DNA of 10,732 nt. It comes from Desulfobacteraceae bacterium (GTDB lineage Bacteria; Desulfobacterota; Syntrophobacteria; BM002). Position numbers and translations under genes: made by a program. Positions 5,959-10,732 of this stretch are shown one piece after another. Under the pieces are notes generated by a model, which did no database searches, was not told the DNA's origin, and saw only the letters and a list, made by a program, of their open reading frames with translations. Positions within the stretch are counted from its first letter, which is position 1, and the number at the start of each line of letters is the position of its first letter. The stretch spans positions 1 through 10,732 of the forward strand of contig PPDG01000469.1 in the NCBI GenBank assembly GCA_002899795.1, written 5' to 3'.

Positions 5959-7431
5959 TTAACCGGCCTGCGGAGTAGGGGAAATAACAACATCGATTCG
6001 CCGGTTAATAGCACGCCCCATTTCAGTTTCATTGGATGCCAGGGGTCGTTTTGATCCGTATCCGATAGCAACTATCTTGTCTTCCGATGAAATCCCATTC
6101 GCTATCAAATAGTCACGAACTGAATCAGCCCGCTGCTGTGAAAGATGTTCATTTAACTCTGGTGATCCTGTGCTATCGGTATGCCCCTCAATTACAACAC
6201 CTGGCTCACCAAAAGTTCTTATGGATCGCTGAACCTTGCTAACCAGCCCGTAGTTACTTGGCATAATGACGGCCTGACCAACCGGAAATTGCATTGCTCT
6301 CAGACGAATGATCAACCTATTACCTTGTTTGTAAACTTCCGCCTCATCTGACGTGAAGTACCTTTTGACTTCTGTGTAAAGCTCATTGAACTTCTTTTCC
6401 GCCTCCAAGCGCTCTTTTGCAGCCCGTTCTTCCTGAGTCTTTCCCTCCAGAAGAGCTACCTGTTGCTTCAAAGACTTAATTTCCTCTAAATGGGCTTTCT
6501 CCTGGCTTGCAATGAATTGCCGATCCTCTTGAAGTGCTGCAATCGAGCCGAGAATATTTTCGACCTGCGTGTTGAAGGTTTTATTGCGCATGTCAGGAGC
6601 AGAAAGCTTGCTTGCCGTCTGGCTAAGGATTCCTTCCACCCAAAGCGTAAGCTGCTCGGGCTGCATTTCTCCAACCTGTTTGCTCTGCCTTGTCACTTGA
6701 ACAAGACGCTGAGCTTGAAAAAGTGCTTCAGCGGATTTCTGCTGTATCTTTTCTTTTTCATAACGATGCTCAGAAATAAAAGCATCTGCGTCGTTCAACT
6801 TCTGCTGAGCAACTGCTAGTATCTTTGGTGTAAGTTTCCGTGCCCCCTCCTCCTCAGCTTGTTTGATCAACTTACGAGCTTCGCCAAGAGTCTGATCCTT
6901 TATCGCTCTCACTTCGAGTTGATCAAAAGCAGCGGCAACTTTCTCCCTGTTATTTTGTGCATATCTCAAGTCGTTGTTCTCTATCGCTTTGGTCAATTTG
7001 AGAAACTGTTCTTCTGCCCTAACATAGTCTGCACCCAAATTGGTTGCTCCTGCAGCACGGGCTAGTTCACGAGCTTTAATTGCATTGGGTAATGTTGTTC
7101 TCGCCACCTGTGCCATCTCCTCGGCATGTTGGAGTTGGGCATGTCCGGAGGCGATCGGCTCTAGAATTTCTGAAAGTTCGTCTCCTCTCTTCAGGGCTTT
7201 CTTTGCATCATTGAGGTATGCCTCAGCCTTTGCAAAAGAGGCTGGTGCCAAGACATTGAGTTGGTTTTTTTGTGCATTGCTGATCTCGCTGTCGAAACGG
7301 TTCACTTCCTCTGCTGGATTCACCGTCGTGCCAACTTCTTCCATCTCTACCTGCCCACCAGCACAGGCGCTTAGGACCCATATAGTGGCAACGACCATGG
7401 CCACAATTCCGATATCTTTGATTCTTGACAT
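5959..7431 (-). CDS. Outer-membrane lipoprotein with C-terminal OmpA peptidoglycan-binding domain
   Basis: The 490-residue product starts at ATG 7431, chosen over an upstream in-frame start (7479) because a lipoprotein signal follows at once: MSRIKD, a hydrophobic stretch, then the lipobox LSAC with Cys23. GGGAGGG lies 7 bases before this ATG. Residues 40-250 are Ala/Glu/Lys-rich helices resembling DUF4398 repeats, and 305-350 is a probable coiled coil. Residues 365-485 form an OmpA-like domain with GHTDSTG (Asp419), LSQQRAD (Arg434) and GRAINRRID (472-480). The Asp-Arg spacing of 15 matches the pair that binds diaminopimelate in OmpA proteins. The protein probably sits lipid-anchored in the outer membrane and grips peptidoglycan, as Pal does, although it is far longer than Pal. 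It is monocistronic with its own promoter and converges on cdaA. Confidence 0.93.
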   Translation of the reverse strand: MSRIKDIGIVAMVVATIWVLSACAGGQVEMEEVGTTVNPAEEVNRFDSEISNAQKNQLNVLAPASFAKAEAYLNDAKKALKRGDELSEILEPIASGHAQLQHAEEMAQVARTTLPNAIKARELARAAGATNLGADYVRAEEQFLKLTKAIENNDLRYAQNNREKVAAAFDQLEVRAIKDQTLGEARKLIKQAEEEGARKLTPKILAVAQQKLNDADAFISEHRYEKEKIQQKSAEALFQAQRLVQVTRQSKQVGEMQPEQLTLWVEGILSQTASKLSAPDMRNKTFNTQVENILGSIAALQEDRQFIASQEKAHLEEIKSLKQQVALLEGKTQEERAAKERLEAEKKFNELYTEVKRYFTSDEAEVYKQGNRLIIRLRAMQFPVGQAVIMPSNYGLVSKVQRSIRTFGEPGVVIEGHTDSTGSPELNEHLSQQRADSVRDYLIANGISSEDKIVAIGYGSKRPLASNETEMGRAINRRIDVVISPTPQAG

Positions 7432-7494
7432 GTCCTTACCCTCCCCCAAAGAAAAGCGTTTGTCCGATCCTGCCAACAAGACTAAAGATGGGCG

Positions 7495-7523
7495 ATTGTG
7501 GAGTACATCTGTTCGTTTGTCAA
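7495..7523 (-). promoter_or_regulatory. Sigma-70 promoter of the OmpA-family lipoprotein gene
   Basis: On the minus strand, a perfect TTGACA (7518-7523) is followed after 17 bp by CACAAT (7495-7500), four of six matches to TATAAT. AT-rich DNA upstream (7524-7530) could act as an UP element. The gene start at 7431 is about 60 bp downstream. Confidence 0.6.
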
Positions 7524-7722
7524 TATAAAAATTAACTCATCGTACTTACCTGAAAAAACTAGAAAAAAGTATAAGTGAGACATTCTTTTACTGATGGCTG
7601 GGATCGTGCAGGAGTATTTTTTTTCTTATGCGCAAGGGTTTCGATTGGGACCTTTCATCTAAAGCACAGTGCAGAGAATGATGAAAAGTGTAAATTCATA
7701 TCGATTATCGGGAAAGTTTGCA

Positions 7723-7785
7723 TTACATCCCTTAATTCACACTTGACCATAATTCTATTTGGCACAATATATGGTTTTCTGTCAA
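7723..7785 (+). repeat. 63-bp dispersed repeat, copy B, with sigma-54-like core
   Basis: This is the partner of 88-150: same orientation, 52 of 63 identical, no gaps, first 22 bases exact. The core at 7760-7775 again reads TGGCAC-N6-TGG. A partly inverted copy of its AATTCACACTT end lies upstream near 7685-7695 (AAGTGTAAATT), which could be an activator half-site. Unlike copy A, a plus-strand gene follows at 8062. Confidence 0.7.
7760..7775 (+). promoter_or_regulatory. Sigma-54-like element upstream of the coiled-coil gene
   Basis: TTGGCACAATATATGG has GG (7761-7762), ten bases, then GG (7773-7774). The -24 half is perfect; the -12 half lacks the normal C. It is conserved with copy A and lies about 290 bp upstream of the gene it could drive. 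Confidence 0.35.
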
Positions 7786-7851
7786 AGATTTCTTTGCTAC
7801 AAATTATTCCCGACCTCTCGTCTCGCCCGACCTCCCTTCTCGCTTCTTTCT

Positions 7852-7872
7852 CCATGCTCCATGCCCCATGCC
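7852..7872. repeat. 7-bp tandem repeat, three copies
   Basis: CCATGCT is followed by CCATGCC twice. Low-copy 7-bp tracts of this kind occur in intergenic DNA of several environmental bacterial lineages; a second 7-bp tract of different sequence lies at 9901-9947. Confidence 0.6.
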
Positions 7873-7990
7873 AGTTGTCTTCAAGGTGGACCTGTTTTTT
7901 CCCTTGCCCCAGTCCTTGTGCTGTGTTATCCAATACACACATTTCAGTTTGGCTCCATCTACTTCAATGAATTCGGAATTACATACTAGT

Positions 7991-8005
7991 TGACCATCTT
8001 GGTCA
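7991..8005. promoter_or_regulatory. Dyad TGACCA-TCT-TGGTCA, possible operator
   Basis: A perfect 6-bp inverted repeat with 3-bp spacer lies 57 bp before the start of the coiled-coil gene. Size and position suit a dimeric regulator, but no family can be named. Confidence 0.3.
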
Positions 8006-8050
8006 TAGGGTGAAAACAGGCAGAATGGCCTGCTCAACCACAAATGGCGC

Positions 8051-8056
8051 AAGGAG
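8051..8056 (+). promoter_or_regulatory. Ribosome binding site AAGGAG deciding the start at 8062
   Basis: AAGGAG is 5 bases before ATG 8062. The upstream in-frame ATG at 8044 would place this site inside the coding sequence, so 8062 is preferred. Confidence 0.8.
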
Positions 8057-8061
8057 TTAAC

Positions 8062-9069
8062 ATGGCCGAAAAAAAAGATGAGAAAATCGAGGAAGCCCTG
8101 GAGGGTATGAAAGACCATGCTTCTTCAATCACCCAGTATGTCGATTCATTTAAGAAGCGGATAGAGGACTTGGAGAAGCAAAAAGCGGAAGCTGAGGAAA
8201 AGACCGCCAAGGCAGAAGAAAGGGTAAAAAATGCGGAAGAGCAGCACGCGGAAGCTCTAAAAAAGCTTGGTCAAGTGGAGGGACGGGAGAGTGCGAGTTA
8301 CGCTCCGTTGATCAAAGAGTTGTTCAAGGAGCCCCAACAGGAACTCCAACGTCAAATGAAGAGTCAAGGTCTCTGGTTTTTTGGAATATCCCTCGCGGTT
8401 GTAGTGCTTTCCATTGTCATAAGTGTTTCAGTGATCTCCTTCTACTCAGTCAAGAGCGTGAAAAGTGCTTCCACTATGACTCCTGAAGCGCCCACCAAGA
8501 TCGAGGCAAAGCTTGTCCAAGCCCTTGCCCATCTTGATGAAAAAACACAAAAATCAATCGACAAAATTTCATTAGAAACTGCGAAAATTGCCGAAGACAT
8601 TTCCTACATCGCCAAAGAACGGCGCGTCGTTGAAGAAATTGCCCTGGAGATCGAAAAATTCCAGAAAGAATTTGCCCCGGTCAGGACGAGAAACGACATT
8701 CGCCTCCTTTATAAAATGCGCTTATCACCTCACCATCAATCGAAATATGCCCTACTCTATGAGGCTCTGAAGACAAGCAGCCTCCCAGTCGACCTTGTTC
8801 CTACGAATTTAAACGACTTCTACATCTGGGATAGGCAGATGCTGCACATATTCAGTAGATTGCTTCGAAAAGTTGAGTCAGCGCAAAATGAGTACGGTCA
8901 ACTCCCAAATGAGATCCTGAGATTCAGCAATTACAAAGATGTCATAGATGCCACCAAGTATGGAGTTTGGAGTATCGAAATAGAGGATTATTCCCAGTTG
9001 GTCGCATACTTGGGAAAACAAATCGAGCTCTACAAGAAGCAAATATTACTCAACAATAGAGAGCTTTAA
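8062..9069 (+). CDS. One-pass membrane protein with coiled coils, unrecognised
   Basis: I do not recognise this 335-residue protein. Residues 5-72 are highly charged (Lys/Glu/Ala) and predict a long coiled coil. A hydrophobic segment at 103-129 (WFFGISLAVVVLSIVISVSV) is a single membrane helix with no signal-peptide features, so the protein is an internal-anchor type. Residues 145-205 form a second helical or coiled-coil stretch rich in Lys, Glu and Ile. The C-terminal 130 residues (about 206-335) look globular, with Trp256, Trp303 and several Tyr. The topology, coil-membrane-coil-globular, suits a scaffold or sensor that oligomerises on both sides of the membrane, but no catalytic motif is visible. 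A strong ribosome site fixes the start; a weak hairpin follows the stop. No operon partner. Confidence 0.85.
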   Translation: MAEKKDEKIEEALEGMKDHASSITQYVDSFKKRIEDLEKQKAEAEEKTAKAEERVKNAEEQHAEALKKLGQVEGRESASYAPLIKELFKEPQQELQRQMKSQGLWFFGISLAVVVLSIVISVSVISFYSVKSVKSASTMTPEAPTKIEAKLVQALAHLDEKTQKSIDKISLETAKIAEDISYIAKERRVVEEIALEIEKFQKEFAPVRTRNDIRLLYKMRLSPHHQSKYALLYEALKTSSLPVDLVPTNLNDFYIWDRQMLHIFSRLLRKVESAQNEYGQLPNEILRFSNYKDVIDATKYGVWSIEIEDYSQLVAYLGKQIELYKKQILLNNREL

Positions 9070-9076
9070 AAAAGAC

Positions 9077-9104
9077 AAGCCGCGTGAAAAAAAGTGGCTT
9101 TGAT
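9077..9104. terminator. Weak hairpin after the coiled-coil gene
   Basis: AAGCCGC (9077-9083) pairs with GTGGCTT (9094-9100), one G-U pair, with a 10-nt A-rich loop, 8 bp after the stop. Plus-strand RNA has only a three-T run after the stem; the minus strand has a better one (GTCTTTTTT). It may be bidirectional, or strongest for antisense transcription. Confidence 0.4.
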
Positions 9105-9116
9105 CGACCCACTGAG

Positions 9117-9264
9117 GGGATTGGTGGAGCCTGTTATTCCTGCTCCCATCCTTTGACATACTCTTCCAAGAACCATAACCATTTCAAACCTTGGACAGTT
9201 CCTCACCACCGATTGAGGTTTAACCCGGATATTTCATGAAATATCCGGGTTAGGCTCCAATCCC
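9117..9264. repeat. Outer inverted repeats enclosing a 32-bp palindrome
   Basis: GGGATTGG plus a 3-base insert plus AGCC (9117-9131) is the inverse of GGCTCCAATCCC (9253-9264), which abuts the palindrome at 9221-9252. Inside are also AAACCT (9185-9190) and AGGTTT (9216-9221). The whole could fold as one branched RNA or as a cruciform, or be a small non-autonomous element. No convincing target-site duplication was seen. Confidence 0.45.
9221..9252. repeat. Perfect 32-bp palindrome
   Basis: Each 16-base arm is the exact reverse complement of the other, with the centre between 9236 and 9237 (TTTCATGAAA). The right arm ends with ATATCCGGGTTA. No T run follows, so it is not an ordinary terminator. 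It lies in the leader region of the methyltransferase gene, 22 bp before the start at 9274. Confidence 0.8.
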
Positions 9265-9273
9265 ACCTTTACC

Positions 9274-9915
9274 GTGGAAACAATGGGCAGAACCCGAAGG
9301 ACATATAGAAAAGCCTATGGGGTACGACTCCTTCTGTCGCACCATCCGGAGGTGCGGAAACTCAAGAGGTTTAACTCTCCGTCAGTTCATGGCAACAAGT
9401 TCTGGAAGTCAAGTTGGCTATTGATGGATTACCTGAACCGGCGAGGATTTCCGGAGGGTGCCAACGTCATGGAGGTGGGATGCGGTTGGGGATTGCTGGG
9501 AATATATTGCGCCAAGAAATACGGTGCCAGAGTAACAGGCGTCGACATAGATTCTGAAGTTTTCCCCTACCTGAACCTACACGCCGAGATTAACCAAGTA
9601 GAAATTGCCACCTTAAAGAAAGGGTACGACAGGCTAAGAGGCAACCATCTCCAGGAGGTGGATGTTCTGCTCGGCGCCGACATTTGCTTCTGGGAGGAAT
9701 TGGCCCAGCCTATAAAGAGGCTTATTCTTCGAGCCCTGCGCGCAGGCGTGAAGCTGGTGCTGATCGCTGATCCCGGAAGACCACCTTTTGAGGAAATAGG
9801 TGAGCATTTCGTCAATAAGAGGGGCGGAGCATTATTGGACTGGACCGCACAGCGTCCGCGACGCAGTGAGGGGAGAATACTTAAGATTGGAAACATAGAG
9901 GATTGCGGATTGTAG
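9274..9915 (+). CDS. Class I SAM-dependent methyltransferase
   Basis: This 213-residue soluble enzyme has a Rossmann-like SAM-binding fold. Motif I is VMEVGCGWGLLG (65-76), the ribose-binding acid follows at GVDID (89-93), and GADICFW (134-140) takes the place of motif IV. DPGRPPF (166-172) comes later. The pattern is close to the protein methyltransferase group that includes PrmA- and METTL20/FAM86-like enzymes, where the substrate is often a protein lysine; the actual substrate here is unknown. The GTG at 9274 gives the longest frame; ATG 9283 (residue 4), with GGAA just before it, is an equally likely start. The last codons and the TAG lie in a tract of degenerate 7-bp repeats, so the C-terminus may have been altered by repeat growth. 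Confidence 0.88.
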   Translation: METMGRTRRTYRKAYGVRLLLSHHPEVRKLKRFNSPSVHGNKFWKSSWLLMDYLNRRGFPEGANVMEVGCGWGLLGIYCAKKYGARVTGVDIDSEVFPYLNLHAEINQVEIATLKKGYDRLRGNHLQEVDVLLGADICFWEELAQPIKRLILRALRAGVKLVLIADPGRPPFEEIGEHFVNKRGGALLDWTAQRPRRSEGRILKIGNIEDCGL

Positions 9916-9947
9916 ATTCCAGATCGCAGGTGTCAGGTGTCAGGTTT
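9901..9947. repeat. Degenerate 7-bp tandem repeats spanning the methyltransferase stop
   Basis: The tract reads GATTGCG, GATTGTA, GATTCCA, GATCG, then CAGGTGT, CAGGTGT, CAGGTTT. Two 7-bp families are thus joined end to end. The first two units encode the last residues and the stop codon of the methyltransferase. Confidence 0.65.
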
Positions 9948-10106
9948 TAAGCTCTCATTACAAGTTAGAGATCATGGATTTTGATTCGTGGACTCTTTGG
10001 AAGTGTTTATTGATAATTGTTTGCTTGAAACTAAAGTAATCCTACTGAAAACATATATCTGATTAATGGCTACTACCGTCGGCCTTTTTTAAAATCTTAA
10101 ATATCT

Positions 10107-10732
10107 ATGGACCTACACACCATCACCGATGCTTTGCTGAAAGAACTACGACCCCTGCGCTTCGGCCCGCCTGTCACCCACGTTTACAACCCCCTGGAAT
10201 ACGCCAGAAAATCCTATGATCGATATCTTGAACTCTACTCAAGTCGCCCGAAAGAGGTTGTCCTCCTCGGAATGAATCCGGGGCCATGGGGAATGGCGCA
10301 AACTGGCGTCCCTTTTGGTGAGGTAGCAACGGTTAAGGAGTGGTTGCGCCTCCAGGCTCCCGTGAGCACGCCCGCTGAAATACATCCCAAACGCCCGGTT
10401 CAAGGTTTTGCATGTCCAAAAAGTGAAGTTAGCGGTAGACGACTGTGGGGTTGGGCTCAAGAAACATTTGATACACCGGAGCAGTTCTTCGCCCGTTTTT
10501 TTGTGATCAACTACTGCCCGCTGCTTTTTATTGAATCGAGTGGCCGCAACAGGACTCCTAACAACCTCCGGATTGCCGAAAAGAAACCGTTAATTGAAGC
10601 CTGTGATCGAGCTCTCCGCCGGACTATTCAGTGGTTCAAGCCACGTTATGTGGTCGGAGTGGGACGATTTGCTGAAGAACGAGCCCATGATGCGCTGACA
10701 GGACTCGAGGTGAGGATCGGTAATATCACCCA
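10107..10732 (+). CDS. SMUG1-type uracil-DNA glycosylase, cut by the window edge
   Basis: The frame starts at ATG 10107 and runs 208 codons to the window end without a stop, so it is 3'-truncated here. The enzyme removes uracil and oxidised pyrimidines from DNA as the first step of base excision repair. The family 3 signature GMNPGPWGMAQTGVPFGE is at residues 55-72, with Asn57 as the expected water-activating residue. It is followed by HPKRPVQG (93-100), CPKSEVSG (103-110), NYCPLLF (135-141), SGRNRTP (145-151) and VVGVGRFAE (182-190). These align in order with vertebrate SMUG1. The second catalytic motif (HPS-type) is expected at residue 209; the last two bases, CA, fit a His codon there. No good ribosome site is visible before the ATG. 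It is probably transcribed alone, since 191 bp of non-coding DNA precede it. Confidence 0.93.
   Translation, partial: MDLHTITDALLKELRPLRFGPPVTHVYNPLEYARKSYDRYLELYSSRPKEVVLLGMNPGPWGMAQTGVPFGEVATVKEWLRLQAPVSTPAEIHPKRPVQGFACPKSEVSGRRLWGWAQETFDTPEQFFARFFVINYCPLLFIESSGRNRTPNNLRIAEKKPLIEACDRALRRTIQWFKPRYVVGVGRFAEERAHDALTGLEVRIGNIT

Larger units (their letters stand above)
7524..8061. other. Intergenic region between divergent lipoprotein and coiled-coil genes
   Basis: No protein gene is supported here. The region holds copy B of the 63-bp repeat (7723-7785), a 7-bp tandem repeat (7852-7872), two short dyads (7991-8005 and 8017-8032) and the ribosome site at 8051. The plus-strand frame 7575-7970 and the minus-strand frames 7655-7942 and 7804-8118 run through these repeats and show no recognisable domain. 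If copy B is a promoter, the gene at 8062 has a leader of roughly 280 nt. Confidence 0.55.

Noticed and set aside
7040..7528. 162-codon plus-strand frame opposite the lipoprotein gene
   Set aside because: It is antisense to the signal peptide and first helices of the lipoprotein and crosses its promoter.
7575..7970. 131-codon plus-strand frame in the intergenic region
   Set aside because: It starts with GTG without a ribosome site and passes through the 63-bp repeat and the 7-bp repeats; no recognisable domain.

Overview
The window looks like chromosomal DNA of a Gram-negative bacterium of moderate GC content, most plausibly a Desulfobacterota (deltaproteobacterial) or related lineage. The grounds are an outer-membrane lipoprotein with an OmpA domain, a membrane-bound CdaA/PgpH-type c-di-AMP system, a bacterial SMUG1-type uracil-DNA glycosylase and short 7-bp intergenic repeats. 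The lineage is an inference from gene content; there is no rRNA or other decisive marker here.

Layout. Bases 1-467 have no convincing protein gene. They hold one copy of a 63-bp dispersed repeat with a sigma-54-like core and three strong tandem Rho-independent terminators that work only on the minus strand, with extra perfect hairpins between them. Bases 468-1256 (minus) encode an excisionase/MerR-superfamily helix-turn-helix protein; four 11-bp direct repeats in helical phase lie directly before its start and overlap its probable promoter. Bases 1308-1839 are mostly featureless. Next come two plus-strand genes with opposing activities: a 7TMR-HD c-di-AMP phosphodiesterase (pgpH, 1840-4116) and, 91 bp later, a diadenylate cyclase (4208-5839) that carries two YbbR-like segments and a LysM domain on the same polypeptide. 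A bidirectional terminator separates the cyclase gene from a convergent gene for a lipoprotein with a C-terminal OmpA peptidoglycan-binding domain (5959-7431, minus), which has a good sigma-70 promoter.

A 630-bp gap (7432-8061) contains that promoter, the second copy of the 63-bp repeat, a 7-bp tandem repeat and small operator-like hairpins. It precedes an unrecognised one-pass membrane coiled-coil protein (8062-9069). A 32-bp perfect palindrome nested inside longer inverted repeats then precedes a SAM-dependent methyltransferase (9274-9915), whose last codons and stop lie in 7-bp repeat DNA. The window ends inside a SMUG1 gene (10107 to the edge), just before the expected second catalytic motif.

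Functional theme. The centre of the window is a c-di-AMP make-and-break pair. The making enzyme is physically joined to periplasmic wall-binding modules and lies tail to tail with a gene for another peptidoglycan-binding envelope protein. This fits the known link between c-di-AMP and cell-wall or osmotic homeostasis, although the direct coupling proposed here is inferred. The most unusual items are the cyclase-YbbR-LysM fusion, the tandem minus-strand terminator array, the phased 11-bp repeats at the HTH gene and the 63-bp repeat pair.
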